The notes below the pieces were generated by a model, which was not told the DNA's origin, made no database searches, and saw nothing but the letters and a program-made list of their open reading frames with translations. From Lucinisca nassula (lineage: Eukaryota; Mollusca; Bivalvia; Lucinida; Lucinidae), in assembly GCA_963580285.1 (NCBI GenBank), contig OY757011.1, positions 202,261,644 through 202,325,643 of the forward strand: a stretch of DNA of 64,000 nucleotides. Direction: 5' to 3'. Of this stretch, positions 41,899 to 52,196 are shown in pieces. Each line of letters begins with the position of its first letter. The stretch's first letter is position 1. The translations under genes were made by a program, and so were the position numbers.

Positions 41899-44800
41899 AT
41901 GGAGCGTTTAATGCAAATGGGAAAGGACTTAGGTTATGAGGGGAAGGAGTTACAAGGTTTTGTTAAGGAGCAGCAAGATATTGAGCGGGCAGAAAGGCAA
42001 GAGCAAATGGATTTAGAAAGGTTAAGGTCTGAGGAAAAGGAAAAGGAAAGGGCAGAAAAAGAAAAGGAAAGGGAGGAAAAGGAAAAGGAAAGGGCACATG
42101 AACTAGCTAAGTTAGAAGAAAAGGAAAGGGAAAAGGAAAGGGCACATGAACTAGCTAGGTTGAATGATAATAAGGAACTTGAAATGGCACGCATTCAGAC
42201 TGAAAGGGAGGCAAAAGAGATTAGTGAGGCCCATTTAGAACAAATAAAACATGGGTTTGAGCTACAGCACCAAGAATTAAGGAATCAGTTAGAAATGCAG
42301 AGAGCGAAGCTCGAGCTAGAATTTGAAAGGCAAAAAGCTGAGAAGGTGGCTCATGCCCGGGATCCTAAGTTACCTTATTTTGAAGAGGGTAAAGATAAAA
42401 TGGATAGTTATTTATCTAGGTTTGAGAAATATGCTACGGCTAATAAATGGGATAAGAGTGTTTGGGCCGCGTATTTAAGTGCATTGCTCAAAGGGCGCGC
42501 ACTTGATGTATATGACCGGTTGTCAAATGAGGATGCGGCGGATTATGAAAAGTTAAAGGACGCTTTATTAAAGAATTTTGACATGACAGAGCGCGGATTT
42601 AGGAAGCAGTTTCGTTATAGTAGGCCCGAGAAATCAGAAACGTTCATACAGTTCAGTAGTAGACTGAGAAGTTATTTAGAAAAATGGCTTAATATGGCAA
42701 AGATAGAAAAATCTTTTCCGGCTGTCTGTGATTTCATGGCAAGGGATCAGTTCCTGGAGTCATGTAATAGAGAACTGTATGTACATCTGAAGCCAAAACA
42801 GTTTGGTAATTTAGATGAAATGGCTAGGGAGGCAGATTTGTTTGCAGAAGCGCGCGGGGGCGTATATAGTTGCATTAATAAGGGGCAACGCGATAATAGA
42901 GGCGCAGCGCAGGGTAAACAGGACAAAGTTGACTCGAACAAACCGAGTGGTAGACCGGATATCAAGTGTAGCATATGCGGTAAGGGGCATTTAACAATTA
43001 AATGTTTTAAGAACCCCGACAGGAAACAATTGTATAGCGCAGAGGTAGGAGCAACTGGAGTTGGGGATAGCGGTGTTAAGGAAAATTTTAACACGCGCGT
43101 AGAGGCTCAAGGTTCTCAGGTTAAGAATGAGAATACGCAGAATGTAGGTCGTGGTTACACACGTGGTCGTGGTAATTTTAGAGGGTCTTTTCGCGGACGC
43201 GGTAAAAATAATAGCACACCACGTGGCGCAGCACACCAAGTTAGTTTTTGTCAAACTGAAGTAACTAGGAAAGGTGATGAGATTGGAAGTATTTTTGAAA
43301 ATAAGGTTGGTGATCCTTTGATTTCGGATAGGGAGGAGTGTAGTAAGGAAACTAGGGAAGGTGTCTGTTACTTCTTAAAGGCAAGGTTACCGACGGCACA
43401 AGGATTGGTTAATAATAAAAAGGTGGTTGTATTAAGAGATACTGGGTGTACAGGCTGTGTCGTTCGGAGAAGTTTGGTTTCGGATAGTCAGTTAATAGGA
43501 AAGGAATCAAATGTTACGTTGATTGATGAATCCACACAAAGGTATCCTTTGGCAATGATTGACATTGATTGTCCTTTTTTCACTGGGAAAGCTGAAGCTT
43601 TGTGTATGGATGATACGTTGTACGATTTGGTTATCGGTAACATTGATGGATCAAAACTTCCTGATATGTCTCATTTCTCAGCCGCGGCTGTAACTAGGTC
43701 TCAAACTAGGCAGGATGAGAAGCCTTACAGAAAACTTAAGGTTCCCGATCAGATCATTAACGATGACAAGGAGGCTTTCAAGCAAGCTCAGGTTGATGAT
43801 CCAACTTTGGAAAACATCAGGAAAAGGGTTGTATCTGGGAACAAGACTGTGAGTCGTGGTTTAAACCGAGGTGAAACTAGGTTTATTGAGAAAAAAGGTT
43901 TGGCATATAGGGAGTACACCAAGGGTAACAAAGTCTCTTTCCAACTTGTGGTCCCTCAAAGTTTCCGAGGAAAGGTGTTGAAACTGGCTCATGAAACGCT
44001 TATGTCTGGACATAAGGGTATTAGGAAGACATTGGATAGAGTTGTAACTGAGTTTTACTGGCCCGGTATTTGCGGTGATGTCGCTAGATTTTGTAAATCT
44101 TGTGATATTTGTCAGAGAACTATTCAGAAAGGTCGGGTCACTAAAGTACCTCTAGGAAAAATGCCATTGATTGATACGCCATTTAAGAGGGTGGCAGTGG
44201 ACATAGTTGGTCCAATTGAGCCTCGATCTGATAGGAAATCTCGGTATATTTTAACCATGATAGATTACGCGACAAGGTATCCAGAGGCGATAGCTTTACC
44301 GAGTATTGAGACGGAACGTGTCGCGGAAGCGCTTATTGAAATGTTTAGTAGGGTTGGCATTCCTGATGAAATGTTGACTGATTGTGGATCACAGTTTACT
44401 GCTGAGGTAATGAAGGAAGTCAGCAGACTTCTTTCTCTTCAACAGTTAACGTGTAGTCCGAGACACCCAATTTGCAACGGACTGATAGAGCGTTTCCACG
44501 CTACGTTAAAGCAGATGTTACGTCGCATGTGTGCTGAACGTCCAAAAGATTGGGATAAATATCTTCCAGCTTTATTATTTGCGGTAAGGGAAGTCCCACA
44601 AGAGTCTTTAGGATACTCCCCTTTTGAGTTGTTATATGGACGTAACGTCAGAGGTCCAATGGCAATATTAAGAGAATTATGGGCTGAAGAGGTACGCGAT
44701 GAGCAAGTTCTTTCGACGTATCAATACGTTATTGAGCTTAGGGAACGGTTAGAGCAGACATGCAAATTAGCGCGTGATAATTTAAAGAAGGTTCAGATTA

Positions 44801-45432
44801 AGCAGAAAACTTATTATGATAAAGGCGCGAGGTCGCGTAAATTTGACGTCGGCGACAAAGTACTGTTGTTACTACCGACAGACAGTAATAAATTATTGCT
44901 TCAATGGAAAGGTCCTTATGAAGTGGTTGAGGTAATGAACAGAATGGATTATAAGATTGACGTCAATGGAAATGTTAACACATATCACGCTAATATACTG
45001 AAGCAGTATGTTGAGCGTCAGACTGTGACGTCTCATTGTCTGATCTCTAAACCTATTATGTCGACAGACAGTCATGACAGAAATGACGTCGACGAGTCTT
45101 CATACGAAGACAGCAGTTTTGAAACTGCAGAGCAACCGGAAAGTGACGGTGACGTTAGCGTCCCACACACACTAACGTCAGTAGAGAGTGCGGAAACAGA
45201 GGAGAGTGAGGAGACAGAAGGGCTGAGAGAACAGCGCCTTGCAGGACTGACATGTCAGACAGACCAAATTATATGTACCACATTTATGTCAGAACCTGTG
45301 AAATCAATCAAATCTGTTAAGCCAGCAAGGCCACCTCCAGTAAGATTAAAACGATATCCGTTTTCTAATAAACAACAGAGTGTCAGGGGAACAGGAAAAT
45401 TCTGGGGCAAACCACCGTGGCTTACTAGCTAA
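41899..45432 (+). CDS. Gag-protease-integrase polyprotein of the LTR element
   Basis: 1177 codons, uninterrupted. The start is ATG at 41899 (context ataATGG); the frame is open for seven more codons upstream but only from GTG. Residues about 25-150 are an E/K/R-rich coiled coil. About 155-325 is a SCAN-like capsid region (DSYLSRFEKYATANKW, FRKQFR, LYVHLKPKQF). A zinc knuckle C-x2-C-x3-H-x4-C lies at 357-369, one residue shorter than usual, followed by an RG-rich stretch (416-443). The aspartic protease has DTG at 514-516. The integrase zinc finger is H698/H705/C735/C738. The catalytic triad D768, D828, E864 has exact DD35E spacing. The GPY/F module is WKGPYEVVE at 1003-1011. The acidic and then proline/basic C-tail has no known domain. 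No RT palm (YxDD) or RNase H is present. It needs RT in trans. Confidence 0.92.
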   Translation: MERLMQMGKDLGYEGKELQGFVKEQQDIERAERQEQMDLERLRSEEKEKERAEKEKEREEKEKERAHELAKLEEKEREKERAHELARLNDNKELEMARIQTEREAKEISEAHLEQIKHGFELQHQELRNQLEMQRAKLELEFERQKAEKVAHARDPKLPYFEEGKDKMDSYLSRFEKYATANKWDKSVWAAYLSALLKGRALDVYDRLSNEDAADYEKLKDALLKNFDMTERGFRKQFRYSRPEKSETFIQFSSRLRSYLEKWLNMAKIEKSFPAVCDFMARDQFLESCNRELYVHLKPKQFGNLDEMAREADLFAEARGGVYSCINKGQRDNRGAAQGKQDKVDSNKPSGRPDIKCSICGKGHLTIKCFKNPDRKQLYSAEVGATGVGDSGVKENFNTRVEAQGSQVKNENTQNVGRGYTRGRGNFRGSFRGRGKNNSTPRGAAHQVSFCQTEVTRKGDEIGSIFENKVGDPLISDREECSKETREGVCYFLKARLPTAQGLVNNKKVVVLRDTGCTGCVVRRSLVSDSQLIGKESNVTLIDESTQRYPLAMIDIDCPFFTGKAEALCMDDTLYDLVIGNIDGSKLPDMSHFSAAAVTRSQTRQDEKPYRKLKVPDQIINDDKEAFKQAQVDDPTLENIRKRVVSGNKTVSRGLNRGETRFIEKKGLAYREYTKGNKVSFQLVVPQSFRGKVLKLAHETLMSGHKGIRKTLDRVVTEFYWPGICGDVARFCKSCDICQRTIQKGRVTKVPLGKMPLIDTPFKRVAVDIVGPIEPRSDRKSRYILTMIDYATRYPEAIALPSIETERVAEALIEMFSRVGIPDEMLTDCGSQFTAEVMKEVSRLLSLQQLTCSPRHPICNGLIERFHATLKQMLRRMCAERPKDWDKYLPALLFAVREVPQESLGYSPFELLYGRNVRGPMAILRELWAEEVRDEQVLSTYQYVIELRERLEQTCKLARDNLKKVQIKQKTYYDKGARSRKFDVGDKVLLLLPTDSNKLLLQWKGPYEVVEVMNRMDYKIDVNGNVNTYHANILKQYVERQTVTSHCLISKPIMSTDSHDRNDVDESSYEDSSFETAEQPESDGDVSVPHTLTSVESAETEESEETEGLREQRLAGLTCQTDQIICTTFMSEPVKSIKSVKPARPPPVRLKRYPFSNKQQSVRGTGKFWGKPPWLTS

Positions 45433-45578
45433 ATTTTACTTAAGAAAATTTGGGGGCAGACTACCTTAGTAGGTAATTCTTCGCACGGTTGTTGTGTAAA
45501 TAGCTGTCTTGTTTAGATAGGTTCATCCTATTCCATCTCTATACACAAAGAAAAAACATTTCTGATTGTTTTTTCTCC
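45433..45578. other. Spacer between ORF and polypurine tract
   Basis: 146 bases, non-coding. This is all the space left where Gmr1-type elements would carry RT and RNase H. Confidence 0.8.
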
Positions 45579-45589
45579 AAAAGGGGAAA
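45579..45589 (+). promoter_or_regulatory. Polypurine tract
   Basis: AAAAGGGGAAA, four bases before the 3' LTR. Normal site for plus-strand priming. Confidence 0.85.
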
Positions 45590-45593
45590 CCTT

Positions 45594-48145
45594 TGTTACG
45601 AGATGGAATAGGAAACCTCTCTGGTGCTTATGCACATCTAAATTATTTTAGTAGATATATGGTAGGGCGGTGCGAGTGAAATATTTTAGGTGAAATATGG
45701 TACGCAAACTATGCTGCTCCATGAACAAGTCATGCACATATCATACGATGTATGCATGAGTGGTTTATAGAGAGCTGTTTTTACAATACAGGGGGCCGCT
45801 CTAAGGCTGAGTCCTATAGAATTTGCCTAAATATCGCCAACCGCCAAATTGTGCCATATATGATTTTCATTCCCGTCACGTGTTGTGAGGGTGTTCGTTT
45901 TAACAGGAGTCATGGCATTGATTTATAGGGTCGTTTCATCAATTTTTCCTATGGGAAATATACTATTTGAACGCAAATCCATTATCTACTCGATTTTTGC
46001 TATCTAGCTTTGTTTGTGGCCGGTATCTCCACTTCGCCACGAACAAAGCAAGGTAATATGAGTAGGCATGATTTTCTGGTAGTATTCATAGATATATAAA
46101 CCCTGAAAAAAACGAACACTTTAGCAGCAGGTCAAGTGGTAACGTGTACCCACAACATCGTGTCGGAAAATAGAAAGTATATTGAAAGGTATGTTAAATC
46201 TATGTTTAGTATTATTTTTGTATGAACATGCTTGTAGGTTTTGGAGGGGTTTACTTCTAGTATACCCCAACTTTCTGAAGCCTATTCTGAATTCACTGTT
46301 GAGGCCTGTAGTGATTAGGCTACTAGCTTTGCCAGCTAGACGTCGCAGGATCGATCCCAGGCTTCTCCAGTAGTAGAATGAGTCTTTCTAAGTGAGGTCC
46401 TGTCTCATGCTGACCCTAGATGTTGGTGAGACGTAAAGTTTGGACACCCGCTCATTCTGGATTCATTTAGGCTTTTACACCCCTTTTGTAGAATGTAATT
46501 AATAAACGCCGGGTCACTTGTTTGATCCATGACTTTTGACTAGCTGTGGTTAGAAAACCGTGGTTCCGTCCCAATATGATATTAGGTGTAGAGGGGACGT
46601 AAACTTAAGACGGGTTTAACCATATCTTCATCATCAGGGCAAACTCTTACAAGAGCCTGTTGGGTTATCCGTGATGATGAACCGTAATGAATTTTATTTT
46701 ACAAGCATGTTCACGTTGATTAGAAATAATTTTGTTCAAGAAGAATTACGAGTTCATTTTGTAATGATGCCGTTTTTGTCTGATAACTCAGTTTGTGCAT
46801 GTATGTACATATAAAGAACGTGATGATGATAAGTGGGAGTATTTGGTCGCCACGTCATAACGGCCTGAGCGGCGGGGATGACGTCAGCTGCGTCATCGGC
46901 GTCGCGAGGACGGTTGTGACGTGGTGCCTACCAAATAGAGAGAATTTACGGCAAACAGTGTTGGTCCTTATGAGACACTAACAAATGTTGTGGATTATAG
47001 ATGAAAATCTTCTGTTTGTAGTTGCTATCTGTTATTAATGTAATGAATTCGTGAATAGCTATATTTGTGAGCCGTGTTGCGGAGAAGGATATGAAATAGA
47101 GATTGTTATGTTTCCTGTAATTGGCAGCTGGCCAGGTAGCGCAAAGGCGTGGTCTGTTCAATTGCCTCTTACTTGTGATAATGTAGTGAGCACAAATTTG
47201 ATGAGTATTATGCTCAGTAGTAGTGAGCATTAATTGATTTCTGTAGTGCTCAGTAAGGAAACATGAACTTTGAGTATTATTGTGTCAAGCGCTGGGTGCT
47301 GATAATTTGATGCACAGTCAAGTTGAGTTCTGCTGTACGGTTATTTGTCGCATGCACTAATCAGCCTGTATGTCTGGTCGGCGCATGCGCAGTAACGGTA
47401 TATGCATGAACATATTCTTATTTCTCCGGGAGGGGGATCATGATATAGCATGTATGTTTTGTGACTCGTTTCTAGTCCAGTTATCGTAATTTGCAGGCAC
47501 AACAATGTGTGACCTGCTGCTCCCTGCTTCATAGCAGCAGGTACTGGTACGACGCTAGGCGTTAGGGTCCAGCAAGGGCGGACAGACCGCCGTAATCAGC
47601 GCCTACCAGGGTAGAAGCAGAATCTAAATCATTGTTCGTTGTAAACAAATGTGAGACCATGGAAGAGGTCAACTTACCTGCAGGTTATTTGGACGATCGC
47701 TAAACCTCTGATCGGCAAACGTGATCGCTAAACCTATGATAATCAACTATGTTGATAGACTAGTTCTACTAGTTCGCGAGAGGAAGTTTCACGCGAGTGG
47801 GGATTCACCCTAAGTTATAAACTGGCCAGTCGCGTCTTGTGTTGTTTTTTTTTTTTGTTTTTGTTGTTGTTTTGGTTGCTTGCTTCTGTAGGTATTCACG
47901 TCACCCGTTCCGAGCACAGAACATTGTTTTGCCTTCGGAGCGGACGTCGTGAGTTGGCTACAGAAGCAACAAATTGTGATGTTTTGTGTTAGTAAGTGTT
48001 GTATGATACTGTAAATAATTCATGTCATTCATCTAACATCTTTCTTGTGCCTTACCCCACAGCTGCCCGTACACCTGTCAGAGATCACGCTCGGTTGTCT
48101 TGTCAGCATGGGGGTTTGCGGGACGCCGTAAACCCACATGTAACA
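45594..48145 (+). repeat. 3' LTR
   Basis: 2552 bp. Visible differences from the 5' LTR include a 2-base deletion at 'gccac(ac)gtcata', a 3-base deletion near 48004, and single changes such as gctat/gctct, cggggtg/cgtggtg and taagctc/tatgctc. Confidence 0.93.
46299..46365 (+). repeat. tRNA-like segment inside the 3' LTR
   Basis: Identical to the segment at 39312-39378; see there. Confidence 0.6.
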
Positions 48146-48150
48146 GTCTT
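48146..48150. repeat. Target-site duplication, right
   Basis: GTCTT, same as 38602-38606. Confidence 0.9.
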
Positions 48151-48262
48151 TAATAATAATATATAATCGGTGAGCCTTAGACAATTTTACAGGGGCCAGC
48201 TTTAGCGAGCCACTGTAAAATTGTCGGTGCGAATCGATTATATATTATTATTAAAGACACTA
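48151..48262. repeat. Palindromic element that received the LTR insertion
   Basis: 48146-48169 is the reverse complement of 48235-48258, and an inner pair GACAATTTTACAG / CTGTAAAATTGTC lies within. The right arm's end, AAAGACACTA, is completed on the left only by 'TAGTGTCTT' at 38598-38606. The LTR element therefore inserted nine bases into the left arm. Confidence 0.85.
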
Positions 48263-49164
48263 CCCATGTAGCCTATTTAGTTTATACCGCAGTTAAAAAA
48301 AATCAAGTGGTTTGTAATAATTTAGCAAATTTAAGCAAAAAATACAGCAGACAGTGTGGCATGTTAAACGACACTTAGTGCCATGACGCGCACACGTAGT
48401 CAAAGTGACGCCAACGAGTGCAAAGTTTCTGACGTCACCGCGCCACAAAGACGTAGGAAACAACATGGACGCTCATATAAAAGTTTCTCAGCGCTTTACT
48501 TTCTGTATGAAAATCTGCAAATAAGAGTTTATTTTAGCTGCAAAAAATATTTTCAAGGTTGAGATGCAACTGCAGTAGCAGTGCGCCGCAGTTATTTCAA
48601 CGGGCCATTCAAACCAGGGGCCAGATGTTCAAAGCACCGTTAGCTTATCGAGCTCGTTAGTGGTCATATTGTTAACTGTTCTAGCAAGTACAATACTGAA
48701 ATTTTCGGTATTTCTACTGACAAAATGTGAGCAGCTTTTGTATCCGCTAAAGCTGCTCACACTTTTGAGCAAAAATATTAGCATATTTGCCATATTAACT
48801 GATCAAAGTATTAACGATACATTAACTAACGACGTCGTTAGTTTTGAACAACTGGTCCCAGGAAAAGCCGAAAAGGTACGAATTCAGCTGAATTTCTGGA
48901 AATCTGTTTAAATAAATATTGCAAAGATTTTAACTTGCAGTTTCGTTGTTTTCCTATGTATAAAAGGTTGCAGGCTATTGTTTACACTTGTAAATTAGGG
49001 GCCTGAAATGGAGGCCCGGCCTATAAACGGTCACTAGACGCATTACAGGCCAGTAGAAGGTATTATAGGTCACTACCGATCATAGCGTGCAGTTATTCGA
49101 CCCACTTTATTAGGTTACTAGAATGCCTGATTGCGGTATAAAAATATTTCAAGAAAGTAGGCCT
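48263..49164. other. Stretch between palindrome and mariner half
   Basis: No gene recognised. It interrupts the mariner, so part of it is presumably an older insertion. It contains CRE-like 'tgacgtcac' at 48431 and 'aacgacgtcgtta' palindrome at 48829. Confidence 0.4.
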
Positions 49165-49640
49165 ATGCCGGATCAAAGTAATTTCTTTCCAAACGTGACT
49201 CAGACATGGACACTCGGACAGCTCGTTCTTTTCCAGGGCATTTTGGCATCCAACGAGCTGAAAGCTTCCTCATGTCCAGAGGTACAAACGCTACACTCAG
49301 AAATCTCCAGTCTTCTAGCCATTTATGAAACTTTCATTCGCCTGTCCTGCATTACTAGTTCCCTCGATTTTCACCAGTGACGTCATCAGTAGCGTTCACA
49401 GGTCTTCCACTACGGTGCTCATCTTCTGCAACTTCATACAATTGCTCATAAATTTCCGGGTTCACCTTCTTTTTCCAAAACAGGTATCTAATCACTGCTC
49501 TGCACTCAATTTGTGAAAAAAATCGGCAACACTGATCCCTATCGTAATAATTTACAAGTACCTCGCACGGACTACAAATTTTAGACTTACCGATAAAATT
49601 ATGTGTGGCCTTGTATAAATATTGATATATAATATGTAAA
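49165..49640 (-). pseudogene. Mariner-like transposase relic, N-terminal part
   Basis: The minus strand has SQIECRAVIRYLFWKKKVNP and EIYEQLYEVAED, then RSGRPVNATDDVTGENR. These are the N-terminal helix-turn-helix region and linker (GRP) of mariner transposases. The 5' part of the plus strand ('catggacactcggacagctc') matches 16400 in the other copy. Probably the other half of the relic at 38040-38596. Confidence 0.8.
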
Positions 49641-49818
49641 AAGCGTGCACTTGACACGAATCAGTAACTTGGTTAGGTCAGTTAAATATTGAACTACCCT
49701 CGTAAATAGTGTGGGAACAGATAGCACTCGTAATTCAATCGAATTGTTGCTGACGTAAATTTAAGAAATGGAGACAAGTTACTAATGTTAATTGAAGTGT
49801 AAACTAACCTGGGGTCTC

Positions 49819-50097
49819 AATACCAAAACACGCCATTACAAATACATTGTAACCTTTATTACCGAAAAAATGAAAGTTTTAAGATGAAAAATTGACATTT
49901 TTATTTTTTTCTGCTCAAAATATAGGCAGTGGGCACTCGTTAGAACCGCCTCATCGAGGCGGTTCTAACGAGTACCCACAATCTATATTTCAGAGCACAA
50001 AAAAAGAAAAATAAGGTATACCCCTGCAAACCCCAGTTTTACTATATAAAAGTGGGGTTCGAGGGGGTCAAAATTATATAGGCGTGTTTTCGTGATG
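49819..50097. mobile_element. Foldback MITE, subfamily A (inverted)
   Basis: Starts AATACCAAAACACGCCATTA and ends GGCGTGTTTTCGTGATG. The core is perfect: 'ggcactcgttagaaccgcctc' family arms around ATC. Confidence 0.9.
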
Positions 50098-50854
50098 GCG
50101 AGCAAAGTTAAAGTGAACCCCTTCGAGAAGTATGAATATCTTCGGCAGACAAATAAGTGTTCAGTTAAACTTTGATTGCGACCTAATTCTATTGAAGTTA
50201 AATAAATTTTCTTTACTACTTATATGTAAATTATTTTCACCAATTATTTAATGAAAAACAACAACAATGGCATGAATTACAAAGACTAACGTTAGCTTTA
50301 TGACAAGGAATTATGCTAAATAAGCAATTTACTGACATGTTTATCATATTTCCGCTGAAAGTGTTGTTTCCGATTATCTTTCACCTCCAGGCTACTTAAC
50401 GATCATTGTTCGTCTATAATGTAGAAACAATTTCGACCTGAAATGAATAAAATTGGCCAGCTATTTTAGACCGTGGCGGCATTATTTGACATAATTACTA
50501 TTATTGTTGTAATTCCACGAGAATGGAGCAAGTGTCATATTTCGTCAAGTGTTTTCTTCGTTATTTGCGCTTTGTGCGATATATAACTGTATTTTTCTAT
50601 GTTGGAGTCATTACAGAAATGGAAGATCCACACTACTAATTGACAGTTGGACGTTAAAAAAATCCAAGTATATCTCCTTATTGCCGCCATGTCTCAATGT
50701 TAAGCTAGGTTTATACCATGCACGTCAATTTGTTAATGCTTTTATGCATGGTACTGCACTGGAATTGAGGTTGATGGGGTGAAATATCATACAAACTCCA
50801 GAATTGAAGGAACTCATCTGTTTTGCTGAGTGGCCTTAACTCCGGAGTGGTTTA
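50098..50854. other. Intergenic stretch
   Basis: AT-rich, no gene or window repeat recognised. Confidence 0.4.
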
Positions 50855-51135
50855 CATTACGAAATCACGCCTATACAAATGCGTTGTAAGCTTTACCGCC
50901 GAAAACAAACCCCGAAGTTTTTAAGAGGAAAAGTTGTTATATGTTTTCTTATTTCTGCTCAAATATAGATTGTCGATAGTCGTTAGAACCCATCGAGGCG
51001 GTTCTAACGAGTATCCACCATCTATATTTTAGAGCATAAATAAGAACAGTAAGGTTTACCCCTATTAACCCCATTTTCACTATATAAAAGTGGGGTTCAA
51101 TGGGGTCAGAATTATATAGACATGTTTTCATGATG
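50855..51135. mobile_element. Foldback MITE, subfamily A (inverted)
   Basis: Starts CATTACGAAATCACGCCTAT and ends GACATGTTTTCATGATG. The core is shortened: the left arm has lost CGCCT. Confidence 0.88.
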
Positions 51136-51339
51136 ATCTTTGCCGTAATCGTTAAGGTTTAAATCCAATCGATAAAATGATATTCCGGAAACGATGCGAG
51201 CGGGATAAAACGGCGTTGTTAACGTATTGAAGTATGCAGTTATGCTAACGTATCTAAGTGGCCTTTCACAGCGCATCCCTTTAAATTCCATTAGCCGAAC
51301 AAATGGAATTTATTCTCACTATATCTCATTCATTGAAAT

Positions 51340-51440
51340 CTCTGAGGTAACGCATGCTTGTAACATAGACTATGGGTGCTTATTAGAATCGACTAAACGA
51401 GGTGGTCCTACCGAGTATCCACAATATTTGAGTTTGAACG
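51340..51440. repeat. Isolated palindromic core, degenerate
   Basis: 'catagactatgggtgcttat' and 'gagtatccacaatatttgag' flank a diverged version of the shared core (attagaatcgac / gaggtggtcctac). Its terminal repeats cannot be recognised. Confidence 0.45.
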
Positions 51441-51496
51441 AAAAGAACAACATAGTAGATACACTTGATGACCGATTTTAACTATATAAGGTTTTT

Positions 51497-51690
51497 TTTT
51501 ATTTTTTTATTTGAAGTTAAACGTCCCAGTCAACACTGTTTGTGTAATTTTGGAGACGTTGCTCCCAATTTCGTGGGACGTTTGCTCGACATTTGAGATG
51601 AAATGACATCTCAAGCCCTGTCGCTCAATGAAACAGATAAGGTTTATATGCGGAGACGGTCACACTCGCACCACTTTGCCTGGGTAGTCT
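51497..51690 (-). mobile_element. SINE, family S1, truncated
   Basis: Minus-strand tail and body ('ttaaacgtcccagtcaacac', 'gatgaaatgacatctcaagc'). It is cut at 'tttgcctgggtag', where a short PLE tail piece begins (51690-51750). Confidence 0.7.
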
Positions 51691-51889
51691 AACTATTGGT
51701 CTTCTTTTGCTCCAGCATTTCAGTAGTTTCTTGCTGTCGAGTCCTCACGGAATTGAGATCGATAGGTAGCCAGTTTGATTCATCTCCCACCCTAGCACTG
51801 GTCGAGCGCCAAGTGTTGTTTTCTTGACCAGGAGACTTTATCCACATTGCTTACCTACGAAGAGGAAGAAAAAAAAAGCGGTAGATTAA

Positions 51890-52196
51890 TTTGTTTATTT
51901 GTTTGATTTGAGGTTAAACATCCCGTCAAGACTGTATAGGTCATTTTGGAGACGTTGCTTCCAATTTTGTGGGACTTTTACCCGACATTGAGATGAAATG
52001 ACATCTCAAGCCCTGTCGCTCAATGAAACCAGTAGGGTTTATATGCATGGACGGTTCGACTCGCATCTCTTGGCCTGGGCAGGCTTAGATCCTGTGAGCG
52101 GTTTATCAGTACTCGTGTGCGGTCGGTTTCAACTCTGCGTGGAAGCATTATGCAACTTATTTATTCCTTTAAGCCCCAATGGGCGGGGACCATGGT
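51890..52196 (-). mobile_element. SINE, family S1
   Basis: Near full length: 'gatttgaggttaaacatccc' through 'agccctgtcgctcaatgaaa' to 'gccccaatgggcggggacca'. T-rich flank at its tail side. Confidence 0.75.

Larger units (their letters stand above)
38607..48145 (+). mobile_element. LTR retrotransposon without reverse transcriptase (Ty3-type, Gmr1-like)
   Basis: Structurally complete 9.5-kb element. 2.55-kb LTRs begin TGTTACG and end TAACA, with a 5-bp GTCTT target duplication, a primer site matching tRNA-Leu, one 1177-codon ORF and a polypurine tract. The ORF reads Gag, protease, integrase. No RT or RNase H is present: the protease-integrase linker has about 100 residues, and only 160 bases separate the stop codon from the 3' LTR. 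The integrase flank FAVREVPQESLGYSPFELLY and the direct protease-integrase order resemble Gmr1-like elements, in which RT would follow integrase. The LTRs differ by about a dozen substitutions and a few small indels, so insertion is recent. Likely mobilised in trans by a partner supplying RT. Confidence 0.9.

Noticed and set aside
41934..42194. Minus-strand ORF rich in Ser/Phe/Leu
   Set aside because: Mirror of the E/K-rich coiled coil of Gag.
38607..48145. Infectious (env-bearing) retrovirus-like element
   Set aside because: No envelope-like frame, signal peptide or membrane segment. Not even RT is present.
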